A stretch of DNA of 26,452 nucleotides from the NCBI GenBank assembly GCA_964058805.1, contig CAXKVV010001988.1, positions 1 through 26,452 on the forward strand. Reading direction: 5' to 3'. The stretch's first letter is position 1; every line of letters starts with the position of its first letter. Source of the stretch: Schoenoplectus triqueter. Lineage: Eukaryota > Streptophyta > Magnoliopsida > Poales > Cyperaceae. Of this stretch, positions 19,607-26,452 are shown one piece after another. The notes under the pieces are model-generated. The model made no database searches, had not been told where the DNA came from, and worked only from the letters and a program-made list of their open reading frames with translations. The translations under genes and the position numbers were made by a program.

Positions 19607-19850
19607 ATGGGTCTCTCCCCCTCTCTCCCGGGTTATATGTCAACGAATATGATGTTGGCACCCAGATCCGGCTCGATGGTGGAGGTTGTTGTCGATAGAG
19701 TTGTATCCACACTCTCTCTCCCTCTCTCCCAGGTTATATGCCAACAAATATGGTGTTGGCATCCAGATTCGATTTTGTGGTGGAGGTTGTTGTTGATAGA
19801 GCTGTGATCCACTCTCTCTCCCTCTCTCTTTCTCTCAGGTTAACTGTCAA
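19607..19850 (+). repeat. ~101-bp tandem repeat, two full units and a partial third
   Basis: A unit with a CTCTCTCCC tract, GGTTATATG, GTTGGCA and GGTGGAGGTTGTTG recurs 101 bp apart (GGTTATATG at 19631 and 19732). A degenerate third start (GGTTAACTG) follows about 107 bp later. Overlapping plus frames stay open through it, but the tract-rich composition does not look like protein coding. Confidence 0.75.
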
Positions 19851-19929
19851 TGGATCTGGTGCACACGGATCTGACTCTGATGGTTGTGGTCATCAACAAA
19901 TCGGGTATGGATCTAAGGTTTAAGGCCTA

Positions 19930-20075
19930 CGGATCACCCCAAACTCAACCTGTCTCAACCCGTCCCGTTTAACCCGTCCAACCCATCCAATCCGTGCCCG
20001 GACAACCCTTGACCCGAGCAACCTGTACCCGTGCCCACCCGTACCCGCCCATACCCGCCCGTTTGGTAAACACTA
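19930..20075. mobile_element. CCCG-rich transposon-like end nested in the inverted-repeat segment
   Basis: A run of AACCCGTCC/GTACCCGCCC-type motifs ends in CCCGTTTGGTAAACACTA at 20075. Inverted, this reads TAGTGTTTACCAAACGG, close to the end of the insert at 3530. No matching left end or duplication is visible, so this is probably one end of a broken non-autonomous element of the same family. Confidence 0.45.
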
Positions 20076-20241
20076 GTTGTAGCTCTAATATATACTAGCA
20101 AAGAATTCATGTCATTCATGGGTTTATCTTAATTATTAACATATTTCATATTTAATTTTCAGCCGTTCAATGTATATTAAAATGGATGCAAACTAAAACT
20201 TGGATGCACAATAGAATTCTAGAAATACTCTAAGTTCATCG

Positions 20242-20285
20242 TCTTCATAGCAACTATGTTCTTTTATCAGCATTACCGCCGTTAG
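20242..20285. repeat. 44-bp perfect direct repeat, copy 1
   Basis: It begins TCTTCATAGCAACTATG and ends ACCGCCGTTAG. It is identical to 20445-20488, 203 bp away. Confidence 0.92.
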
Positions 20286-20444
20286 AACCATGGGCTTGAC
20301 TTCTGTACGGCTATCTTCACAACTCATATTATTAAGGCAGTGAATCGAAGGCACTACTTTTACTAAATATTGAGGTGCGCTTTTTTGTTTGTACTCTGCT
20401 TTATTTTTGTTAAATAGTATTCGTCTATTTTTGTTAAATGGAAT

Positions 20445-20488
20445 TCTTCATAGCAACTATGTTCTTTTATCAGCATTACCGCCGTTAG
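20445..20488. repeat. 44-bp perfect direct repeat, copy 2
   Basis: Identical to 20242-20285. A further CATTACCGCC follows directly, a partial extra copy of the repeat's end. Confidence 0.92.
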
Positions 20489-21808
20489 CATTACCGCCAA
20501 AATAACGGCTGTCCTGAGACTACCAAGAAAGAGGCAGAACTACTCTGAAATAAGGTATTCCTTAATTAATCTCACTACTTCAATAATTATCCTCATTAAT
20601 AGTCAATTTGATATTGAAAATTTGAAATAAAAAAGGTAAGTTAGGGCATGAATTGCCATAATAGTGCATTTCAAGTTTGTCCCTCATTAGTCATTACTCA
20701 TAAAAAGATTAATTCATATAAAAAAAATTATATGACCGCATCCCCTAATAGAACATGTAAACATTACTATATCTATGATCCTCTCATGACTTAATTATAA
20801 GCGAACTTTTAATATATCGAATCTGCTACTGTATTTAATTAATAATAAAATAAAATAAAAAATAAATTAAGCCAGCTCGTCAGCATGACTTATGACATGT
20901 CCCAAGCTGCCGTGATTCCAGAAGTCAGAAGGGCGGAAGGCTCCAAGTTCCACAACAACTCTGTAAATAGTGAACAGAATTCACTAGTCTGTAAGTTTGC
21001 TCTTTTTTCCAGATTAATTGTTGGATCACTGAAATGTTATGTTATTGGTGTCTGCCAACGTTGATCTCAGTTCATAAGTTAAAAAAGGGGTCTCCTCCAG
21101 GCTCCAATTTAAATAAAAAACAGACTAGTTGCGCTGGCATCTTTTATGTGTAGTGTAATTTTCCCTGCTCTCATTCCCCATGGTTTTTTAATCCAATTTG
21201 ATGGTTTCCAAATAAACAGATAAGTTTATATATCTTGTGATTCTTGTTGATTTTTCTTCTTTTCCTGGATATTATTCTCTCTCTTTCTGCAGTCTTATTT
21301 GCTGCAGAGTTTTTACATTATTTTGGTTATCCACCAGAATATTTACCAAATAAGTTTCGATCTCACCAAATTAAAAGTTCCATAAGCTCCCATCAATTAG
21401 ACAAAATTGATAAAAAAAAAATGGGCATCTCCTTTTTCTTGAGATATAAAATTTTCTAGTTTCCGATTATAATTGATTATTATTATCTACTGTAAGGTTT
21501 ACTGAAAACTTTGCAAAACAGTCCCATGAAAAACAAACCCTATTTAATTAAAATAATTGAATTCAAATACCAACTGTACCAACACAAACAAAAGATCGCA
21601 TGAAAGTTCTAAAATCAGAGGTTGATAGTCCTGTATGGACACAAACTAATTATTATACTGAAATCCAACTTGCCTCCAAATTACTCTCAGGAAATATGAA
21701 ACTTATCCCCATACAGCCAAATATGCCAAGAGTAGGCCTTACAATGGTCCAAGATTTTCAAACCAGATGCAATCACTATATATCACAGTGGAATGCTGAT
21801 AAAGGGTA

Positions 21809-24312
21809 CAAGATCATAACAAATGGTGGTGCATCAGATCATGGCCCTCCAAGTGACCGATACATGTACAGCCTCTCCGCAACCATTTCCTCTTCACCTT
21901 CATCATCTGTATCTGCGTGCATCTCCAATCACCTCTACAACCAAATTGGGCTTGTTCTGCGACCTCGCTGCATCCCCTAATTGATAAATTGCATGAAAAC
22001 ATCCATAACAACCTCATGTTGCAATATAACGGCAGACCCGAAATCAGTGCTGAGTCGCCAAACAGCCAATCCCTGATTTCCAGTTTCTGCAATTTCAAGC
22101 AACCTTCAAGCACACATCTCAGTCCTGAATCACTGTCTCCCTCAAATGCAACTGACAGAGTGCGTGTCAGCTTCCCATACCGACCAATGTACTCGAATAC
22201 CTCAGCAAACCTGAAACAGACAAGCGGGTCAGCTTCTTGCAATTCATGACTATGGCTCTGAAGGCTTCATCCATGGGCTCGCCAGTGATTCAATCAGGTT
22301 GGTGACAGCTCATAATGCAGAGGCGGAACACAAGTAAATCAGGGCAGTTATTCAACATTGCAATTACAGCTGCATTGGTCATGCGATGACAGAAGTAGAG
22401 AATTTTCTGTAGTTTGGGGCAGCCTTCACAGATGGATTCCAGCCCAACATCAGACACAGAGCTTTCTGAGTCTTTGGCTGCATCAAGGGGGAACACTCGT
22501 AGTTCCCTTAATTCATGGCATGTTTCAGCTACAGCTTGGAGACGTTCATCTCAAATTGTGTCAAGTGCCTGAATATATAAAAGATATAATATAGTTTTAG
22601 CTATTTTTATATGCACCTTTTTTCTTTCCCTTTTTTCTCTTTATTTTTTTATTCTTTTTTGTGTCAAAAGGGGCTGGAGAGACTGTATCTCAGAAAAAAG
22701 ATTTACTTGCATTTGAGAAACTCCCAGATCCTCCAAATTGTCATGTGCCTGACAATGGAATTCAAACTTGGAATTTGAGATGCAAATGGGATTCAAACTT
22801 GGAATTTTCATATTTATGGATGAAGTTATTATTCAATAAATTTACTCATTTAAACACATTAGTACAAGGATTGGCTGAAAATGATAAATTTTTATGGAAA
22901 TAAGCTAAGTGGCATCTATGATTAAGTTCATTTTCTCCAATTGTTGAGTACCAGCAGAGATCTGGATGCCCTGTTGAGATCAGACAGCGAGAATATCCAA
23001 GACGGTTCATATTTTCTGATCAGAAATAAGATGTTCAGGCTTGATTTGAAATAGTTGATCAAATGTAGGAACCTGAAACACGACCCACATGCATCAATTT
23101 AAAAGAAAGTACCTCAAAGTTAATTAAACTTCCCGTGAAATACTTTAACTTCAAAATTTTTGATACTTTAGAAGAAAAAAAAAGGTATACCATAAATAAA
23201 AAATAATAAAATAGAATACCCAGAAAGTTTCAAGATTATGAAACTGTTAAATGACTGGGTTAAGCTGATGAGCGGTAAGAGTTCCATAACTAAAATTAAG
23301 TGAGGTCAAGTTTGCACAGACAGGGTATCTAGCAGGTAAATGTTCCGGTTTGATCTCATGAAAAACCAATAAGGAATTTAATGACTGAGAAGAAGGAAGA
23401 CCTGGCACCAAATTGATGTGCAGATCAGCTACCGTGGAACGTGTTTCAGACCGAAATGTACCAGTACCAAGATTGATTATCTGTGGGGCAAGCACCATGA
23501 ACCGGTGGAGCTGCTCCAGCGTCACATGCAAACGTTTCAAAGATTAAGATTTTGCAACAAGTTTCTCCAGAGCATTGATATCAAATGGATACCCCACACA
23601 ATCAAAAACAAGAGATTCTAAAGTGATAGTTGTTTCTGAAAATTTTGAAATCCAATCCACCACCTTATCCTCCTCATTCTATGCAATCCTCTATTAGATT
23701 AAAAACTCCTAAATGCCTGAAAAAAAATAGGACAAAAAATGAACTCTCAAAAGTTATTGAAGAAAAATGAGTAAAATATTTCTGATTTCTTATATTGTAC
23801 AGTATCTGCATCTCTTAGGAATTGCAGCCAGACCCAGAGTGCTAAACCCTCAGAACAAACCAAAGAGAGGTCCTTGAAGAAGGGAAAATTTTCCGCAATT
23901 CTCATTAGATTTTCATCAGTTACAACCATGCGCTTGAGACTGATGCAATTTGCTGATATGCATCTCCCGACGTCTTCACCCATGGTGTGAAATTTGCACC
24001 CAAGCTATATGGAACAAGGTTAAAATCTGCAAACCGGGGCTTCCCTTTGAGCACAATTGACTTGATTGACTTGAACCTCACCACAACTCGGTCTGGAGAA
24101 ACTGCATAGCAGTTCCCGATGAATAGTTCGCTACAAGTACAAGCATCAGTGTCGTACCATGAACGGCAAACAGCTAATGCAGCATTGCGATCCCTCTTGG
24201 AAGTGAGGAACTCTCGAACATTTTCTAAGGCTTTTCTGAACATTTCGTCGGAGGAGGGAGGTGACGAGTCCCCAACTGAGGCCTGCTGGCATGCATTATT
24301 GTCATCTGTCAT
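21809..24312 (-). pseudogene. AFB4/5-type auxin-receptor F-box gene, decayed, introns retained
   Basis: Intact TIR1/AFB proteins are F-box subunits of SCF ubiquitin ligases that bind auxin and Aux/IAA repressors. Recognisable blocks run in order: the F-box (LENVREFLTSKRDRNA, CRSWY) with ELFIGNCYAVSPDR and LKGKPRFADFNLVP (24312-23980); SLKRMVVTDENL (about 23950); LESLVFDCVGYPF (about 23610); ICANL-type LRRs ending LNFSYGTLTAHQLNPVI (23540-23250); [17 protein letters not shown] to FRLCIM (22520-22290); and [16 protein letters not shown] to LEIRD (22190-22050). The C-terminus reads [10 protein letters not shown] then DAPPFVMIL in another frame. LESLVFDC and the tail favour AFB4/5 over TIR1/AFB2. 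Lesions include stops at 23544-23546, 23247-23249, 22551-22553, 22290-22292 and 21839-21841, and frameshifts near 23950, 23840, 23675, 22202 and 21955. Retained introns show duplication through DNA, not a retrocopy. Confidence 0.93.
22569..23219 (-). other. Retained intron 2 of the AFB4/5-like pseudogene
   Basis: On the minus strand the upstream exon ends with a Trp codon (23222-23220), followed by GTATTC. The downstream exon starts after TATATTCAG with the codons for Ala-Leu-Asp-Thr-Ile. Joining them gives Trp-Ala-Leu-Asp, the order expected in this family. The 651-bp intron contains an 80-codon plus frame (22661-22903) that resembles nothing and an imperfect duplication of TTCAAACTTGGAATTT. 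Confidence 0.7.
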
Positions 24313-24379
24313 GTTAGAGATCTCTTCCCTGAATAGGAAGAGAAAGGGGGAAGATTTGCATTTAATCTGAGCTGAGGTG

Positions 24380-24565
24380 CAGAGGCGGAGCCGGTCTAGG
24401 GGTCAAAAAAATATTCATAAGTATAATATTATAATTATTTTAAAAATTAAGTATAATTTTATTATTTTTTATAATAAAATATAATTTTAGAGGTATATTT
24501 TTAAAAATATTTCTAAAATAGAATATATTTTCGTAAATTTTGAAAATATTTCTACTCAGCCACTG
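24380..24565. mobile_element. 186-bp hAT-type miniature element (MITE)
   Basis: The left end is CAGAGGCGGAGCC and the inverted right end is CAGTGGCTGAGTA, with nine of 13 bases matching. Flanking 8-bp sequences are CTGAGGTG (24372-24379) and CTCAGGTG (24566-24573), a near-perfect duplication. The interior is almost pure A/T with no coding capacity. It sits 67 bp upstream of the F-box pseudogene's start codon, in what was its promoter or 5' leader. Confidence 0.7.
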
Positions 24566-24573
24566 CTCAGGTG

Positions 24574-25680
24574 CTTTAGAATATGATTCTTCGTTGGGTC
24601 GGTTCAATTTCACATGCATAAGTTGACAGCTGAATCAATAATATGGTACTTACTGCTCTAGTAAATCTAAAAATTGTCTCTCCGTTTCCCAACGAATTCA
24701 TGCCAATTACAAAACAAAAACCCCCACATGGTACTGATTCCATGGTACTTGTCTGAGAGTTAAACGAGAGTTAAACAGACAGCCCATTTTCCACAGATTA
24801 TTTTATTATGAAAAATTGGTTCGCATCTTTGGACAGTAAAAAGAGCACCACTTTTATTAATACTCTCCAGAGACTGATCTCAATAGATTCAACCTAGTGC
24901 AACGCAACTCATAGCACTGAATAGGTGTGACTATGAACAGTGACAATTAATTTAACAGGAAATTGAATTATTCCAAGCGGTTCGAACTTCTATAGTAAAA
25001 TTAATGGGTTCCAACACCATATCCATGCTTAATTCATAGGTGTATTCATGGTTTCCTGTTAAGTGTTATCCCTTAAAAACGATATTTTTCCTATACGCAT
25101 CATATTTTAACCAATGGCATATGAACATAGAAAAATGTTACGGACATACCAAAATTTATATCAATATAGATACAAAACTTTATTACTTAGCTTTAAATGA
25201 GTTATTATTCATATTAATAAATTTATTATGCAACATAAATATCATTAATATGAATAATAATGTGAACAACAATACCGTACAAAATAAATTACATAATGAA
25301 TCGCTTATTGATTTTGATGCTATATATCAGCTCCCATAAATATTCTATGTATGAAGTCCCTGACCTCGGAGGGGTACTCTTTGGAACCTCTTATCATATT
25401 CAAAATATATCACAAAAATTTATACAATGCTAGATCAGGATAGATTTTAAGTATATTGGGCAATTGGCATCATAGATAACTTAGTAAAGCTGGGAAGACA
25501 TAACTCAAAATTAAGAAAGCTTAAAAGAGTTCTCAGTTGCTTCTTATTTTGCATACCATCAGCATGAAACAAGAGAAAACAATTGTTAGCATTATCACAA
25601 AAGAAACAAAAAACAAATGGCTTTGCAGTGTCTCAGAAAAGTTTGCCAAACTGAATAATTATTGAAAATAAAACTTATAT
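24574..25680. other. Intergenic DNA, no gene recognised
   Basis: AT-rich sequence with one 99-codon plus frame (25040-25339), dominated by Asn, Ile and Tyr, which matches no family I know. The last ~60 bases before 25681 probably belong to the SDH3 3' untranslated region. Confidence 0.55.
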
Positions 25681-25976
25681 TCAAACATCAAACTGGAGGC
25701 TGAATTTATAGACAAGAGGTGTAAGCATGATGGCAGTCCCCAAAGCCATCCCAAAGATACGGTGAGATATTGAGAAAGTGGCGTTGAACTGTGGCTTCTT
25801 CATTGGAAGGTGAGGTGATAGTGGGCGGTTAGCTACTGGGCCCGATAAGACATGACCAGCATGCAAGGCCCTGTTGGCAGGGCGGGTGGGGAGGCAAGAG
25901 TTACCTAACCCGATAGGAGACCGGGAGATGGTTTTGTACCCTCTGACTTGATTCAAACCATCTTTGCCGAGGAGAC
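25681..25976 (-). CDS. SDH3: Succinate dehydrogenase subunit 3 (SDH3), mitochondrial, terminal exon
   Basis: SDH3 is a membrane-anchor subunit of respiratory complex II in the inner mitochondrial membrane. It helps hold heme b and the ubiquinone site. The exon encodes about 98 residues ending FSLQFDV-stop. It contains RPLSPHLPMKKPQF, the SISHRIFG motif that carries the conserved Ser/Arg of the quinone site, and one hydrophobic segment (about 20 residues, MALGTAIMLTPLVYKF). A single membrane segment fits the shortened SDH3 of plants. Upstream of the frame lies CTCTTCAG, a good splice acceptor with AG at 25978-25977, so coding enters from a 5' exon carrying the rest of the mitochondrial presequence. 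That exon is not recognisable up to 26452. The frame is intact and probably functional. Confidence 0.88.
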
Positions 25977-26136
25977 CTGAAGAGTGAGATGTTAGGTTAT
26001 TTCACTGAGCGGAAAAGTTCATATTGTTTTTTTTTTATTGTTTTGAAGTAGCAGGCAGAGTGCAAAAAAGACTATATTGTTATTCAGGTATACTAACATG
26101 TGTGCCTTACAAGTTCATGATATATATTGAAACATC

Positions 26137-26193
26137 CCTATTTTCCCATATTATTATTGAAAGGAGCAATAAACCTCATGCCAATCCTCTTTC
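26137..26193. repeat. 57-bp direct repeat, copy 1
   Basis: It begins CCTATTTTCCCATATTATTA and ends AATCCTCTTTC. It matches 26395-26451 at 55 of 57 bases, at a spacing of 258 bp. Confidence 0.9.
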
Positions 26194-26394
26194 TGAATTT
26201 CTTCAATAAATGTTCAACCAAACTAGATCATGGATGTGTGAGAAAGGGCAAGGGAGACATTCACAGGCTCTAGGGGTAAAAAAGAATATTTGGCTTTTCA
26301 AGGAAATCCAGAAGTAGAGGTTTTGCTGGGAGGACATTTCACAATTTCACAGATGATTACACTTTGGTACTTTACACAATTATATCTAAGCCTG

Positions 26395-26451
26395 CCTATT
26401 TTCCCATATTATTACTGAAAGGAGCAATAAACCTTATGCCAATCCTCTTTC
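26395..26451. repeat. 57-bp direct repeat, copy 2
   Basis: Second copy of 26137-26193, reaching the window edge. The similarity may continue beyond it, so the repeat could be longer. Confidence 0.9.
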
Positions 26452-26452
26452 C

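Larger units (their letters stand above)
19177..20217. mobile_element. 1041-bp segment bounded by ~23-bp inverted repeats
   Basis: The left end 19177-19199 starts ATTCTAGTGTACATCCAAG. The right end 20195-20217, inverted, starts ATTCTATTGTGCATCCAAG, so about 21 of 23 bases match. This is the build of a TIR DNA transposon. I find no convincing target-site duplication, so the superfamily is open. The interior is a GC-rich, C/T-rich block (about 19310-19920) unlike its AT-rich surroundings, with a ~101-bp tandem repeat and then a CCCG-rich block ending at 20075. The GC-rich part could be a captured gene fragment. The short plus-strand frames in it show no domain I recognise. Confidence 0.55.
20218..21808. 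other. Intergenic DNA between the inverted-repeat segment and the F-box pseudogene
   Basis: No gene is recognised. It contains a perfect 44-bp direct repeat (20242 and 20445). A less AT-rich stretch at about 20880-21070 has a plausible splice-donor-like CTGTAAGT, so it might be an untranslated exon of a neighbouring gene, but I cannot show this. The plus frame at 21600-21980 overlaps the pseudogene's antisense and is incidental. Confidence 0.5.
25977..26452 (-). other. Probable SDH3 intron (partial), with a 57-bp direct repeat
   Basis: Sequence upstream of the SDH3 splice acceptor to the window edge. It shows no exon I can identify on the minus strand, and the short plus frame at 26024-26209 has no recognisable content. 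It holds two copies of a 57-bp repeat. Confidence 0.5.

Noticed and set aside
19287..19923. Overlapping GC-rich plus frames as a protein gene
   Set aside because: They are in tract-rich, tandemly repeated DNA in three different frames, with no recognised domain.
21600..21980. 126-codon plus frame
   Set aside because: It is partly antisense to the C-terminal part of the AFB4/5-like pseudogene and has no recognisable motif.
22661..22903. 80-codon plus frame as a gene
   Set aside because: It lies inside the retained intron of the pseudogene on the other strand and resembles nothing.
25040..25339. 99-codon plus frame
   Set aside because: Asn/Ile/Tyr-rich composition follows the local AT content. 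No family resemblance or promoter.
25954..25956. Start codon of SDH3 at 25956
   Set aside because: The codon is TTG. The frame continues upstream to a splice acceptor, so this is an internal Leu.

Overview
This is a piece of a flowering-plant nuclear genome. It is AT-rich and mostly non-coding. It carries a Ty1/copia LTR retrotransposon, a single-exon CC-NBS-LRR (CNL) resistance-type gene, a decayed AFB4/5-type auxin-receptor F-box gene that keeps its introns, and the last exon of a nuclear gene for mitochondrial succinate dehydrogenase subunit 3 (SDH3). These gene families and the plant-type transposons make an angiosperm clear. I cannot fix the species or lineage from this window.

Layout. 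1-6154 is intergenic: a probable solo LTR (2430-2751), a GC-rich CCCG-repeat insert between two ~101-bp direct repeats (3068-3631), a 666-bp non-autonomous hAT element with a perfect 8-bp target duplication (4694-5359), and a three-copy 60-bp minisatellite (5467-5649). 6160-11321 is a minus-strand copia element with 264-bp LTRs differing at one base, a 5-bp target duplication, a primer-binding site, a polypurine tract, and gag and pol in one frame broken by a single UAG. 11327-15087 is AT-rich intergenic DNA with transposon remnants and a 26-bp palindrome. 15301-19107 (+) is the CNL gene, with a plausible TATA box and one W-box upstream. 19177-20217 is a 1041-bp segment bounded by ~23-bp inverted repeats, holding a GC-rich insert, a ~101-bp tandem repeat and another CCCG-repeat end. 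21809-24312 (-) is the AFB4/5-like pseudogene, with a 186-bp hAT-type miniature element just upstream of it (24380-24565). 25681-25976 (-) is the terminal SDH3 exon. Its 5' exon is not identified and probably lies beyond the window.

The genes do not form an operon or a functional cluster. The CNL, the auxin-receptor relic and SDH3 are unrelated neighbours separated by transposon debris. The intact-looking coding units are the CNL gene, the SDH3 exon and, apart from one stop codon, the copia polyprotein. I found no clear undescribed multi-gene system. The points most worth a second look are the unusual NB-ARC residues and the long repeat-bearing insert in the CNL protein, and the copia element's combination of very young LTRs, an in-frame UAG between gag and pol, a non-canonical LTR end and an altered integrase zinc site.
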